DNA of 64,000 nt from Hysterium pulicare CBS 123377 (Eukaryota > Ascomycota > Dothideomycetes > Hysteriales > Hysteriaceae), in contig AJFK01000318.1 of the NCBI GenBank assembly GCA_000467715.1, positions 124,001 to 188,000 on the forward strand, read 5' to 3'. The position numbers and the translations under genes are program-made. The notes under the pieces were generated by a model that worked only from the letters and a program-made list of their open reading frames with translations, was not told the origin of the DNA and searched no databases. Below, in pieces: positions 1-9,686 of this stretch. How positions within the stretch are numbered: position 1 is the stretch's first letter; every line of letters starts with the position of its first letter.

Positions 1-762
1 CTAGCTATTCGACACCTCATCTTCGAGGATGACAAGGCTGGCTTCATTCGGCATCACCGCTTGAAACTAGAAGCTCGCACTGTCACAGCCCAAATCACAG
101 TATCGCCAAACGACACCCTAGAGCATCTTCAAAACTCACTGATGCTATTTGGCTATCGTCTACGAATCGAAAACCCAACGACATCGGACTCTTTCCTCTT
201 GCTTCCGGACACCAACGCCACAGCCAAGCCAACGCAGGAACAGAAGGAGCCCGATCCCTATAAAGATTTGGACGACACTAACGCATGTTTCACTGTGGTC
301 GCGGACTGGTATGACCGCTGCACCAAAATGTGGGACGAGAAATTCTGCTCAATCCTATACGATACCTGGGACCGGCGGCAGTGCAAAACAAAGGCTCCCC
401 AAGACAAAACGATCATTCCAAAGAAACAGCGTGAGCAGCAGATCAAAAACTGCAAGAGCATTAAGGAGAATTGGACTGCGAAGTGCGTTGGTGGAAAGTA
501 CGATCGCAACAAATGCAAGGACTGGAAGGTCGAGACTGGTGAGAATGAGTGTGGCATTTGGGGGATAGACATGCCGTATAGTAAGCAGAATGAAGAGGAG
601 AAACCGAAGACTTGTAAAATGGCTAGGAATGATTGGGAGAAGTATCATTGTAAAGAGGAGAAGCACTACAGGGAGAAGAAGTGTGGACATCTGATGGCAG
701 AGTTCATGTTCAACAATTGTGATGCACCCATGTTGGACGTGCCTCTTCCTCATATAGAATAG
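1..762 (+). CDS. Cys/Trp-rich protein, C-terminal part (5' end outside window)
   Basis: The frame is open from base 1 to a TAG stop at 760-762, so this is the last roughly 253 residues of a longer protein or its last exon. No start codon is visible; the first in-frame TTG at 61 is not a likely start. From about position 285 onward it contains 12 cysteines among many Lys, Glu and Trp residues. A short pattern, Trp followed by Cys after three or four residues, recurs (WYDRC, WDEKFC, WDRRQC, WTAKC, WEKYHC). I do not recognise the family. The regular Cys spacing suggests a disulfide-bonded secreted or lumenal domain, but the high Lys/Glu content would also fit a metal-binding intracellular domain. 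Confidence 0.6.
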   Translation, partial: LAIRHLIFEDDKAGFIRHHRLKLEARTVTAQITVSPNDTLEHLQNSLMLFGYRLRIENPTTSDSFLLLPDTNATAKPTQEQKEPDPYKDLDDTNACFTVVADWYDRCTKMWDEKFCSILYDTWDRRQCKTKAPQDKTIIPKKQREQQIKNCKSIKENWTAKCVGGKYDRNKCKDWKVETGENECGIWGIDMPYSKQNEEEKPKTCKMARNDWEKYHCKEEKHYREKKCGHLMAEFMFNNCDAPMLDVPLPHIE

Positions 763-855
763 CTCTCTTAGTCTTGTTCTGGGGTCGTGGATAGGGCGTT
801 TGGCGGTATTTTCATGCACAATACCCTTAGGAATAGTTTTCTCTTTCCGATTTCA

Positions 856-1899
856 TCAGATATCATGATAATACTCATTCATCTCTCTCACTTTCTCCTT
901 CCACATCTCTCTAACTTTCTCGTCGCCAACATTTCCCCCTTCAGCACCTTCCCACCCTTTGACGTGCAAACTCTTCACCCCTCCATCCAATCTTTCCACC
1001 ATTCCGCCATCGTTCGCACTCCACTCAATGGGAATCCTCCGCCACGGCATCCTTCCCTCCTTTCTATGCACATAGATCAAAAGATCCTGCTCCGGATACG
1101 CCGCATTCGAGGGGGCTTCCGGACTAGTGAGCACCGAGATGTAGTAGTTGAAGAGCTGTGTCAAAGGCGCAAAGAGCATGAAGCAAGCGCAGAGATATTG
1201 AATGTGGCCGGGAGTTTCCCAAGTGGATTGGTCGCCGTAGGTATCAGCGGACGCGGACATAAGATAGGAATCTGGAGGAGGAAGTTGGGATTGAGCATCC
1301 GAGTCATTCTGGGGTAAAGTCTTCCTAGGCATGCTAATCTCCGGATCCGTGAAGATGGAGTCCAGGGAGGACAGAAGAATAGTATCGGCATCGATATAAA
1401 GCACTTTCTCATAATCCGTCAACTGCCACAGCCTTAGCTTAGCTAGGACATCGCGAAATCGCGAGTTCTCGATGAAGTTCCGGTCGAAAGCTTCCGGTAG
1501 GTCTAGAGGCTGGATGGGTATGATGATGGCGCCTTCCTTTTCTAGAATGGCAGTTTGAGACCGAGGGACTGAGGGGAGAACGAGAACAAGGAATGGAATT
1601 GGTGGAGATGAAGCAGAGCGGGTTGCGGAGCCTTGGAGAAGCTGGTAGGTCAAGAGACGGACGGTGGTGAAGTAGGGGTCTTGGGTTGGATCGGTATTGT
1701 TAGAGGCTTGGAATGTTGGTGGACCAAGGAAAGTTGCGTAGGCATATTTGTTTTCTATTCTTTTTAGGTCGGAATCCGTGCTGTTTGAATGATTGAACTG
1801 GGGCGATGTTGGAGCTTGGGAGGGGAATAAATAGTAGAAAGTTGTGAGTGCAAACGCAATAAATGTAACATATGCGTACCGACGTCGTGAGAAAGGCAT
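856..1899 (-). CDS. Family 8 glycosyltransferase (glycogenin-like), type II membrane protein
   Basis: Single-exon gene of 347 residues from the ATG at 1899; the frame stays open to an ATG at 2052, which would add 51 residues. I prefer 1899 because the protein then begins with a short basic stretch (MPFSRRR) and a hydrophobic segment at about residues 9-25, a typical Golgi type II signal anchor. The catalytic domain shows KLRLWQL followed by the metal-binding DxD motif in YIDADTILL (about residues 169-175), as in GT8 glycogenin and galactinol-synthase-like enzymes that transfer a sugar from UDP-sugar. Fungal members of this kind are thought to act in the secretory pathway on glycans; the acceptor cannot be read from sequence. 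Confidence 0.8.
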   Translation of the reverse strand: MPFSRRRYAYVTFIAFALTTFYYLFPSQAPTSPQFNHSNSTDSDLKRIENKYAYATFLGPPTFQASNNTDPTQDPYFTTVRLLTYQLLQGSATRSASSPPIPFLVLVLPSVPRSQTAILEKEGAIIIPIQPLDLPEAFDRNFIENSRFRDVLAKLRLWQLTDYEKVLYIDADTILLSSLDSIFTDPEISMPRKTLPQNDSDAQSQLPPPDSYLMSASADTYGDQSTWETPGHIQYLCACFMLFAPLTQLFNYYISVLTSPEAPSNAAYPEQDLLIYVHRKEGRMPWRRIPIEWSANDGGMVERLDGGVKSLHVKGWEGAEGGNVGDEKVREMWKEKVREMNEYYHDI

Positions 1900-2438
1900 G
1901 AGAGCCCTATCTGTAGTCAAATAGCTCCAAAGCTGAAAGCAATATCTGAAGTGAAGTTTATTCATCTGAAGTTCAGCTGCGCTACTTGGCTTCGTATTGG
2001 CTGCACGCCACAACTCAACGCGTTTCAGCTGATTTAAAGCTTTTTTGTTCAAGCTTATTTAATGATCACTATTAAATGACCCTCGCAATCAATTACCACT
2101 AGTAGTGCTCTCGAGCTCAAATGTGACACAAATCTGTCAAGATCATCAAGTACGTTTGCATCATTTGGGCCGGTTTGGATGTATGGTTTTGTATTTCTTT
2201 AGCAACAATCAGGTCGCCATGTAAGCTCTGATACCAAAGCTTCTTTGTTTTATGCATTAAACACAGAGCCTTCCGCTAGGAGTATCTCATTTTGCCAACA
2301 CCTAAGCCTAGCATATGTGAGATATCGTAGACCGTATACTAAGTATTGTGGATCTATTTGACCAGACAGGAGCCTACGGATGGGTCGAAGTGCGTTCCAA
2401 GCAGCATTACCCACAATCGGCCAACAACCATCCGTCTT
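1900..2438. other. Intergenic region between glycosyltransferase and RPL7
   Basis: This stretch holds the possible N-terminal extension of the glycosyltransferase (to 2052), its promoter, and the 3' flank of the ribosomal protein gene. No further coding signal was seen. Confidence 0.5.
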
Positions 2439-3468
2439 CTAGTTCATCTGCTTGATCAAAGCATTGATGTGGTGTTCGCGATTGCCACTGGAGAAAGTCA
2501 GAAAATTTAAAGACATATCCAGAATATCTGTACTTACAGATCACCACCTTCGATGAAGTGCTTGAACTTTCTAGGCCTGAAACCTCCAGTAGGGTTTGAG
2601 AGCTTGAAGGGCCACAGGAAGTTAGAAGCTTGCTTGAAGTTGGGTCCGACCGTGTAGATCTCGTGGATAAGATCCTCCACACAAATGACCCCAAATTTCC
2701 CCAAGCTCGCTTCAATGATCTCATTGTCTGTGATAGGAATACGCTGCTTGTTGACTTTTCCGTAGCCGCGCTTGTAGATCAGTTCGCGAACAGTCTTCAA
2801 ATTTGGGTAGCCGTAAGCAACGTAGGGTTCAACAATCTATGTTTGTTAGTCTAGGAAGCTATCTCGTAGAAGCTAGTCCTCATACCTTGAGCATCTCGAG
2901 GGTTGCCTTAGTCAACCTAATGAAGACGCCATTGTTGATTTGCAGAAGACGCAGTAGTTGAAGAGTCTTTCGCTTCTTTGGGTCGATTTTGTTGATACTA
3001 TTTTCAAAAATTAGCAGTGTTCTCGATATAGTAACCGACTAGCTATCTTACCCCTTGATACGGACGGCAAAGACTAGCTTTGGCTCTGCTGCAACAAAGA
3101 AGGAGTCTTCTTTCTTCGCAGATCGCTTGGCATCGATCAACTCGCGTTCTGCTTTGCGGTATTCCTGAGTGTATCCCTCGGCGCGTTCGAAGATGACGGA
3201 TCGCTTCTTTTTATTGGCCTAAGATAATCTTAGCCAACTATGTCGCTCCTAACTGCCATTATGGCAGATCAAGGGAGTCAATTGCGGACCTCTCGTTTCT
3301 TTTGAACAGCAGCAGCGCGTTCATCTGTTGCCTTCTTCTGGGCTTTCTGCTTCTTGAGGATGGTCTCTGGGACTGCAATGTCCTTTTGCGTGGGGACACT
3401 CCTATAGTGCAACAATGCATCAGAATCGATAGCGAAGGATGGTAACTAGGGACTTACGACTTAGGCAT
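2439..3468 (-). CDS. RPL7: 60S ribosomal protein L7 (uL30)
   Basis: Six exons read on the minus strand: 3468-3458, 3401-3290, 3218-3052, 2997-2886, 2836-2538 and 2487-2439. They join in phase with GT-AG introns to give 249 residues, the normal length for eukaryotic uL30. The product begins MPKSSVPTQKD, has a very basic N-terminal helix ([33 protein letters not shown]) and the conserved uL30 core ([30 protein letters not shown]-like, and [20 protein letters not shown]). It is a structural component of the large ribosomal subunit. A first exon of only 11 coding nucleotides and five introns fit the intron-rich style of fungal ribosomal protein genes. It lies head-to-head with Trm4, with 254 bp between the two start codons. 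Confidence 0.96.
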
Positions 3469-3722
3469 CTTTTGCGGTGGTCTGGTGGTTTCAGGGCGTC
3501 GATGGTTGTCGGTGTTTAAATGTGAAAATATTCTGTGCGGGCCAAGAGTTTGTCGAGAACCACCCAGGGCTAAACCCCTACCAAGTGCCCCGCTAGATTT
3601 GTACCTCTGCCACACACTTCGGCTTGTTCCGTCGCAAAGAAACATGCGGTGAATTCCTTCCTTCGAAATTCCTCACCTCTCCTCACCTTCCGTATCGCAG
3701 ACCTACCCAAGCCAACGACACA
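3469..3722. promoter_or_regulatory. Shared divergent promoter of RPL7 and TRM4
   Basis: Only 254 bp separate the start codons of the ribosomal protein gene (leftward) and the tRNA methyltransferase gene (rightward), so both 5' regions must lie here. A CTAAACCCCTA stretch at about 3570-3580 resembles the AACCCTA-type boxes found in ribosomal protein promoters of some fungi, but the match is imperfect and functionally unproven. Confidence 0.55.
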
Positions 3723-6468
3723 ATGGGGAGACGTGGTAACAAACGGGTAAGGGCTCCCAGGCTACATGAAATTACAGTGCAGTTGCTAACCCACAAGCAG
3801 GGCCCCGGCAGAGGTCGTGGTCGCGGCGGTCGAGGTAGAGGATCTCGGAATCAGAGAGATCCAAGTTACTCCTCCATTCCGCGCGAGAACGCTCGCTTCG
3901 AAGAATACTACACTGATGTCAATCCTCTCGTATCAGAAGATGAAGTGGAAGAGTTCTGGCAAGTCTTGAGAACGGATTTGCCTAACAGCTTCCGCTTCAC
4001 CGGCTCAAAAGGGTACGTAAGTTCGAATATTTACAATTCACATTCCTGACTGCGGTAGACATGCGCTTGTTGTCCAGAAGCATATGCAAGATGTCTATTT
4101 TCCAAAGATTAGGGCAGTGCAATTCGCCGGCGAAGATGTCGATCCTCCTCGCCCAGTTACTTGGTTTCCGGGCCAGCTAGCTTGGTATATGGCAACGCCT
4201 AAGAAAGTCACCCGCAGATTTCCTCCACTCGCTGCGTTTCAGAAGTTCCTCGTGTCGGAGACAAGCATTGGCAATATCAGCAGACAGGAGGTAGTCAGCA
4301 TGATTCCACCTCTATTCATGGATATCAAGCCTTGGATGACTGTCTTGGACCTTTGCGCTGCTCCAGGTAGCAAGACGGCTCAATTGATAGAAGCTCTGCA
4401 TGCTGGCGAAGAGGCTCGTGTTCGAAAGGCTGTTCGTGGTCTGGAGTCGTGGCGAGAGATGAGCCCTGACGGTGCAGAAATCGAGATCGAAACACAAGGA
4501 GCCGAGAGTACAGGCAATTTCAAAGATGACTATGGCAGGGCAACAGGCTTAGTGATTGCAAACGATGTCGAGTACAAGCGTGCTCACATGCTTGTTCATC
4601 AAACGAAGCGCCTTAATTCTCCGAACATCATCGTCACTAATCACGATGCCTCCCTGTATCCCTCGATCGAGATTGAAGCGGAAACAGACAAAATCAAGAG
4701 GTATCTCAAATTTGATCGCATCCTTGCTGATGTGCCATGTTCTGGCGACGGTACATGTAGGAAAAACCTTGGTGTTTGGCAAGATTGGAGACCTGGCAAT
4801 AGCTTGGCTTTACACGCACTGCAAACACGCATTCTGGTTCGCGCACTTCAGATGCTCAAAGTCGGTGGACGCGTGGTCTATTCAACTTGTAGTCTCAACC
4901 CGATCGAGAATGAAGCAGTGGTAGCAAGTGCTATTGAACGATGTGGAGGATCCTCGAATGTGCGTACCGTTGACTGCCAATCCGAGCTTCCTGGCCTGCG
5001 TAGGAGACATGGTCACATGGTGTGGAAAGTGATGGACAAGTCAGGTGACGTCTGGGCATCATGGGATGCAGTTGCGTCTGCCAAAAAGGGGGGTGAGGAA
5101 GTTCCAGGCAATATTGTCAAAGGGATGTTTCCTCCGCTCTCCGATGAGGATCGACAAACATTGCACAAATGCATGCGAGTCTATCCACACGACCAAGATA
5201 CAGGCGGCTTCTTCATTACTGTTCTCGAAAAGCTCTCAGAAATCAAGGCCAAACCGGAATCTCACCCAAAAAAAGTCCATCCAGCTGCGTCAACGGCAAC
5301 CGAGAATGGCAACCATGAAGGGGAACACTCGCCCATTGCTAAACGAAAAATGGATGAGGTTGATGGTGACACGGAAGTTTCAAAAAAGTATAAACCTGAT
5401 CAGGATGACAAAATGGAACTCGAGCCCTCAGGCAAAGAGACGTCGATGACATCAACCCTACCAGAGATCGACGAAAATAGTGAAGGAGGAATCGCGATGG
5501 AAGTTGAAAATGGCAAGGCGCAAGACACTAACGGCTCAGGCGAGACCGACGACGTAGGCCAGAAAGATAGTGAAGTTGCTACTGAGAATAATATAGCCCC
5601 AAGCGCCGACCAGTCTAATAAGATTATGTGCGACACTACAGTAACAATTCACGTCGAAGAGTCTGCAGATGCCCCGCTTGAAGCAGCAACAATGTCTTCA
5701 GAAGTCGTTTCCAACCACCTGGCTGGCGAATACGGAAAGAAGGCAGATAACTACAGGCCTAGACAGGATGAGTTTGGGAGATACAAGAAAGCCAACCTCC
5801 CCCAGGAAGAACTCTTCAAATATATCGATGCAACTCATCCTGAAATCCAGAAAATCTTTGACTTCTACCAAATTCACTCCAACTTCGCTCGGGACCGCTT
5901 CATGACACGAAATGCAACGGGCGAGCCCAGCAAAGCTATCTACTATACCTCTGAAATGGCTCGAGAAGTATTAACCAAAATGGAAGGCAAGGGAATGAAG
6001 TTCGTTCATTGCGGTGTGAAGATGTTTGTCAAGCAGGACGTTCAAGGAGACGATGAGGCCTGCAAGTGGCGTATTCAATCGGATGGACTTTCGATTATCG
6101 AGCCTTGGGTTCACAATGACAGAATTGTTCGCCTCTACTCTCGAAAAACTCTGCACAAGCTTTTGCGAGAGATGTTTCCTCTTGTGGCTGAGGATGGATG
6201 GAAGGAGTTGGGCGAGATTGGCGAACGTGTTCGCGAAATCAGCATGGGATGCTGTATCTTGAGGGTGGAGCCAAGTGATCAGGAAGACGGCTTCAAGGAT
6301 TGCATGGTTATGCCCCTTTGGCGCGGAGTATCTTCTGTCAACCTTATGCTTCCTAAAGAGGAGCGCAAAGCCCTGTTACTCAGACTGTACGAAGACGAAT
6401 CGGATTTGGTGGACACCCTGAAAACTCAAGAGGCAAAAGGTGGGAAACTGGACTTGGAGGATGCCTGA
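3723..6468 (+). CDS. TRM4: tRNA (cytosine-5) methyltransferase, Trm4/Ncl1 (NSUN2) type
   Basis: Three exons (3723-3746, 3801-4012, 4059-6468) join in phase to 881 residues. The N-terminus is a short RG-rich tail (GPGRGRGRGGRGRG). The Rossmann-fold RsmB/NOP2 catalytic domain carries the SAM-binding motif DLCAAPGSKTAQ (about 176-187), motif IV DVPCSGDGTC with Cys306, and motif VI STCSLNP with Cys356. In NSUN enzymes the motif VI cysteine is the nucleophile and the motif IV cysteine aids release. The length, order of motifs and NSUN2-like C-terminal domain (GKKADNYRPRQDEFGRYKK onward) identify Trm4, which makes m5C at several tRNA positions in the nucleus. An acidic, low-complexity insert of about 150 residues (roughly 480-630) separates catalytic and C-terminal parts. 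Confidence 0.95.
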
Positions 6469-7392
6469 ACAAAGTCCAAATCTGTTCCTCTTGCTCCAAT
6501 TTTTAAAAAGGAAATTACTTAGAATTGTCCAAAGATGTTTCGTTAGTACACAAAAACCACCATCAACAACCAACATCCTTTTGGACGCTTGCTCAACGTA
6601 CGCAATTAAAGCTTACGTTGATTACGCAAAGCAATCTCCACAGCTCGTTGAATAACTGCCAATTCCAGCACAAATCAATCTCCTCAATCTGCACATTCTC
6701 TCCTCGTACAAAGACATGAAACACGATCCCGGACCCGCCAATTGTTTCACACAAATAACGGTTGATCAACCTTACATATACCCACAACGATCTCCGCACC
6801 GCACACCTAAAAATATCTGGACACTCGTTTGTCGTTTCTCGCTCTTTGTCGTTCGAGCGAAGAGAAATTGATTTTGGATGCATGATGATGGCAATCTAAT
6901 AGGATACGAGCAGTTCTTGAGAAAGGATGCGAGCAACTGTGCAATCTTGTTGCCTGTTCCTGTCAACGGTGGGCGCCAAGCTTGGTGATACGTTACGATG
7001 GTGGCACCTTGAACGACAAAGGCCTGATTTTGTTGCAATAAATTGGTTGCCAGGGTTTCTGTGGAGTTCTGAGTACAGTTTCGAAAGTGATTGGTTCACT
7101 ACTGCGAGCTGAGGCTGCGGTAGTTCTGTTGTACCTTGATGGAGGGCTCAAGGCTTTGAGCTTACTGGATGAAAAGGTGGTAGACATAAGTGTAACAGTA
7201 AGGTACGTTCTTTTATTGATTCCAGCACTTTGGTACATAATCATATATAAGTTGTATCGTCCAGCTGCAGCTTCGTTCTTCCGGCCATCGCATCTTCGTT
7301 GCGGATCTATCACACTCGCTTTCAGTTGCAGCCACTCAGCATCAATTTTATACAATCCTGTATTCTATTCAACTATCCAGAAATCTGCGATC
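6469..7392. other. Intergenic region, 3' of TRM4 and promoter of the GPI protein
   Basis: No convincing coding frame. Several overlapping short open frames occur on both strands but none has coding-like composition. The right end is the promoter of the following secreted-protein gene. Confidence 0.5.
7243..7250 (+). promoter_or_regulatory. Candidate TATA box
   Basis: The sequence ATATATAA lies about 145 bp upstream of the start codon of the GPI-anchored protein gene, a distance compatible with a TATA box plus a leader of about 100 nt. It is the only TATA-like element close to this gene. Confidence 0.4.
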
Positions 7393-7997
7393 ATGAAGAT
7401 CTACACAGTCCTCGCTGGCCTCGCCTCCCTACTTTCCCTCACCTCAGCCCAAGTAACCATGTAAGCCAATCTCTTTTTCAACCTTCAACCTTCCATACCA
7501 ACTAACCTGAATCCAGCCTCCCCAACGGCACCTTCTCTTGCGCCCTCCCAGACGCAAACTACTGTGCCGGACCCTCCCTCTCCACAAACATAATATTCCG
7601 CTGCACGAACGGCACAGGCCAGCCTGGTAACTGCAACGACAACCTCGCAGGCGTGCCGCCCGTAGGCGTCAAACCCGGTGCTCCATGCTGGGAGTCCTCT
7701 GATATCGCAGGCGACGCAGCTTGCTCTTGGGATGGGATTGTGTACCCGGATTTTGGAAACCCGTTTCCGATTCCGGCGAACGGGAGTACGGCGACGAGCT
7801 CGACAGCTACTGTTGGGCCGATCGGGTATTCGACCGGTGGAGTGGGCCCGACTGCGAGTGCTACTTACAGTATGAATGCTACGACACCGACGGCGCAGCC
7901 GAGTCAGTATACGGGTGCTGCTGCGCCGGTGAGATTTGAGGACGGGAAGATCGTCGCTGGGTTGTTGGGGGCGGCTGGACTCTTGTTAGGGTTGTAA
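7393..7997 (+). CDS. Small secreted Cys-rich GPI-anchored protein
   Basis: Two exons (7393-7460 and 7517-7997) join across a 56-nt intron to give 182 residues. The N-terminus MKIYTVLAGLASLLSLTSAQ is a clear signal peptide. The mature protein has six cysteines within about 75 residues (FSCAL, YCAG, FRCTN, GNCND, APCWE, AACSW), then a Ser/Thr/Gly-rich stalk and a C-terminal hydrophobic tail (GLLGAAGLLLGL) that looks like a GPI-attachment signal. This fits a plasma-membrane or wall-linked surface protein. Six cysteines is fewer than the eight of CFEM proteins, and the CFEM spacing is not evident, so no domain name is given. Biological role unknown. Confidence 0.85.
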
Positions 7998-8619
7998 GGT
8001 CTCGTTCGCAGAAACTCGTAGTAATTGAAGGTGGGAGATGGTTGACATGGGTGCGAATGATACAATGCGTTCGTCTTCGATGAGCGGAAGAAATAGGGGC
8101 AAAGTGGGTAATAGGTAATACAGAGCAATGAAACGAACTGTATCCGTTGCAATGGCTTTCACCGATCTAGCTTAGAGTCCCATTAGCTTTTGACGTGACG
8201 TGCATTGCTCATACAATACCCTCGTAATACTCTCTCTGAATATTTCAAGGGACTTCGTAAATGTAGCCATCCGTTTCCTTTGCAATATTCTAAAGCATTA
8301 AATGCTTAGGATGAATAAATAATCCATAAGCTAAGATCTTATAAGTGTAAAGCAACAAGTACAGAAAAGTTGTCAATTACGTAGCATAAAGCCCGAAGGA
8401 TGTTAGAAGTGTCACAGTTAAAAGCCCAAGAAACTGAATCACGTTCATTCAAACCCAGTCTCCGCTTTCGCTCAACCGCAAGTAGTACCCCTCAACACCC
8501 CACCGCTACCCCGATTATGTTACAGTAAGCTTTTTCTTCACTTTTTCTTCCCGCTGTGTATTCTTCATGTTGTTTTGAACTATATATTGATCATAATTTT
8601 AAAATTCTCTCAAAATCCA
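7998..8619. other. Intergenic region between GPI protein and tRNA-Glu
   Basis: AT-rich intergenic sequence with no coding-like frame on either strand. It should hold the 3' UTR of the upstream gene and the 5' flank of the tRNA gene. Confidence 0.5.
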
Positions 8620-8703
8620 TCCGTCGTGGTCTAGTGGCTAGGATTTGCCGCTCTCATCGAGCACAGTGCCGGCAAGGCCCGGGTTCAATTCCCGGCGACG
8701 GAA
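8620..8703 (+). tRNA. tRNA-Glu (anticodon CTC) with a 12-nt intron
   Basis: The seven-base acceptor stem TCCGTCG (8620-8626) pairs fully with CGACGGA (8696-8702), followed by discriminator A at 8703. The D arm (GTCTAGTGGCTAGGAT) is typical of fungal tRNA-Glu. The anticodon stem TGCCG (8646-8650) pairs with CGGCA (8670-8674). Between the halves are 19 nt: a 7-nt loop interrupted one base after the anticodon by a 12-nt intron (8657-8668), the canonical site. The anticodon CTC is 8653-8655. The T arm CCGGG-TTCAATT-CCCGG is intact. A T-rich run just downstream (from about 8706) suits Pol III termination. Confidence 0.93.
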
Positions 8704-9686
8704 ATCTATTTTCTTTTTATAATAGTAGAAGAGCGGAAGGTTTATTTTTTGCGTAGTTACTAAAAGGGACGCGGAAATCTTCATCTCAATTCTGATTTAC
8801 AGTACTGGGCGTCTGCTTTAATTACTACGCAAAGTGCGCAGTTCTGCTCTTCTTTTTTGTACATTTCTACTCTTTTCATATCATTCGTCGTCATTAAAGA
8901 ATAGAGTTAAGAGTTCCAGGGAGAGTAGTGGGATAGATGAACGTATAAAAAATCAGAAATATTATTGTAATCCCGACATTTTTTTACCTCTATCATGTTC
9001 GAAGAAAAGCTGCGCTCTCAATAATGACGTAGAAATCCTGGATGAGCCGTTCCATCATCCATCCATCGCATCGCATTCCCTTCAAAGTCGCAAGGCTGAG
9101 TATTCCTTCCATGCGCCACACGTTTCGGGCGCAAGCTCCAGCCACAAGGATACGTCTTTGATCAGCCCTTGGTTTGGGAAGCGAGAAGGCTCCAAGCGGG
9201 TCGTACGCGCGTAATGATGGGCTTGGAGGATCTTGAATCTCTAATGCTGGACGATTGTTGGGTTGTAAAGACCTGGGTTAATTATGGTTTGAAAGTTAAA
9301 TGGTAGGGTTTGTTACAGAGTTTCTGCGACTAGAGCACAAAGGACAGGATCTTTGGGCGCACTAGCGGATTTAGGATTCTTGGAGGATTGGAAGGGGAGT
9401 GTGAGGGATGAGAGTGTCTTGGTGAGTTGAACTAAGCCACGTGGATTGTGTATATGTACCTTGCAGTGAACCAGGTTTCGTGTTCCCGCGTGATGAAAGG
9501 AATCAAGGTTATATCTAAACATAACATGGTAGAAGTGCATACACGGAACGAGCTTTCGTTAGCTTGATGACTATTAACTATTGCAATTGACATGAAGCAC
9601 AGGATATGCGTTAACGAGAAAAGTAGCAGCAAGATGGAGAGTGGATGAGTATCATATTGAAGATGGTGATATTAGTTATGTTTGAA
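8704..9686. other. Intergenic region downstream of tRNA-Glu
   Basis: T-rich runs directly after the tRNA (about 8706-8720) look like the Pol III terminator. The longest open frame (8834-9214, plus) starts at a GTG and has no recognisable features. The right end is the 3' flank of MTG2. Confidence 0.45.

Noticed and set aside
8834-9214. Plus-strand open frame of 126 codons after the tRNA
   Set aside because: It starts with GTG, shows no domain and its composition is not coding-like.
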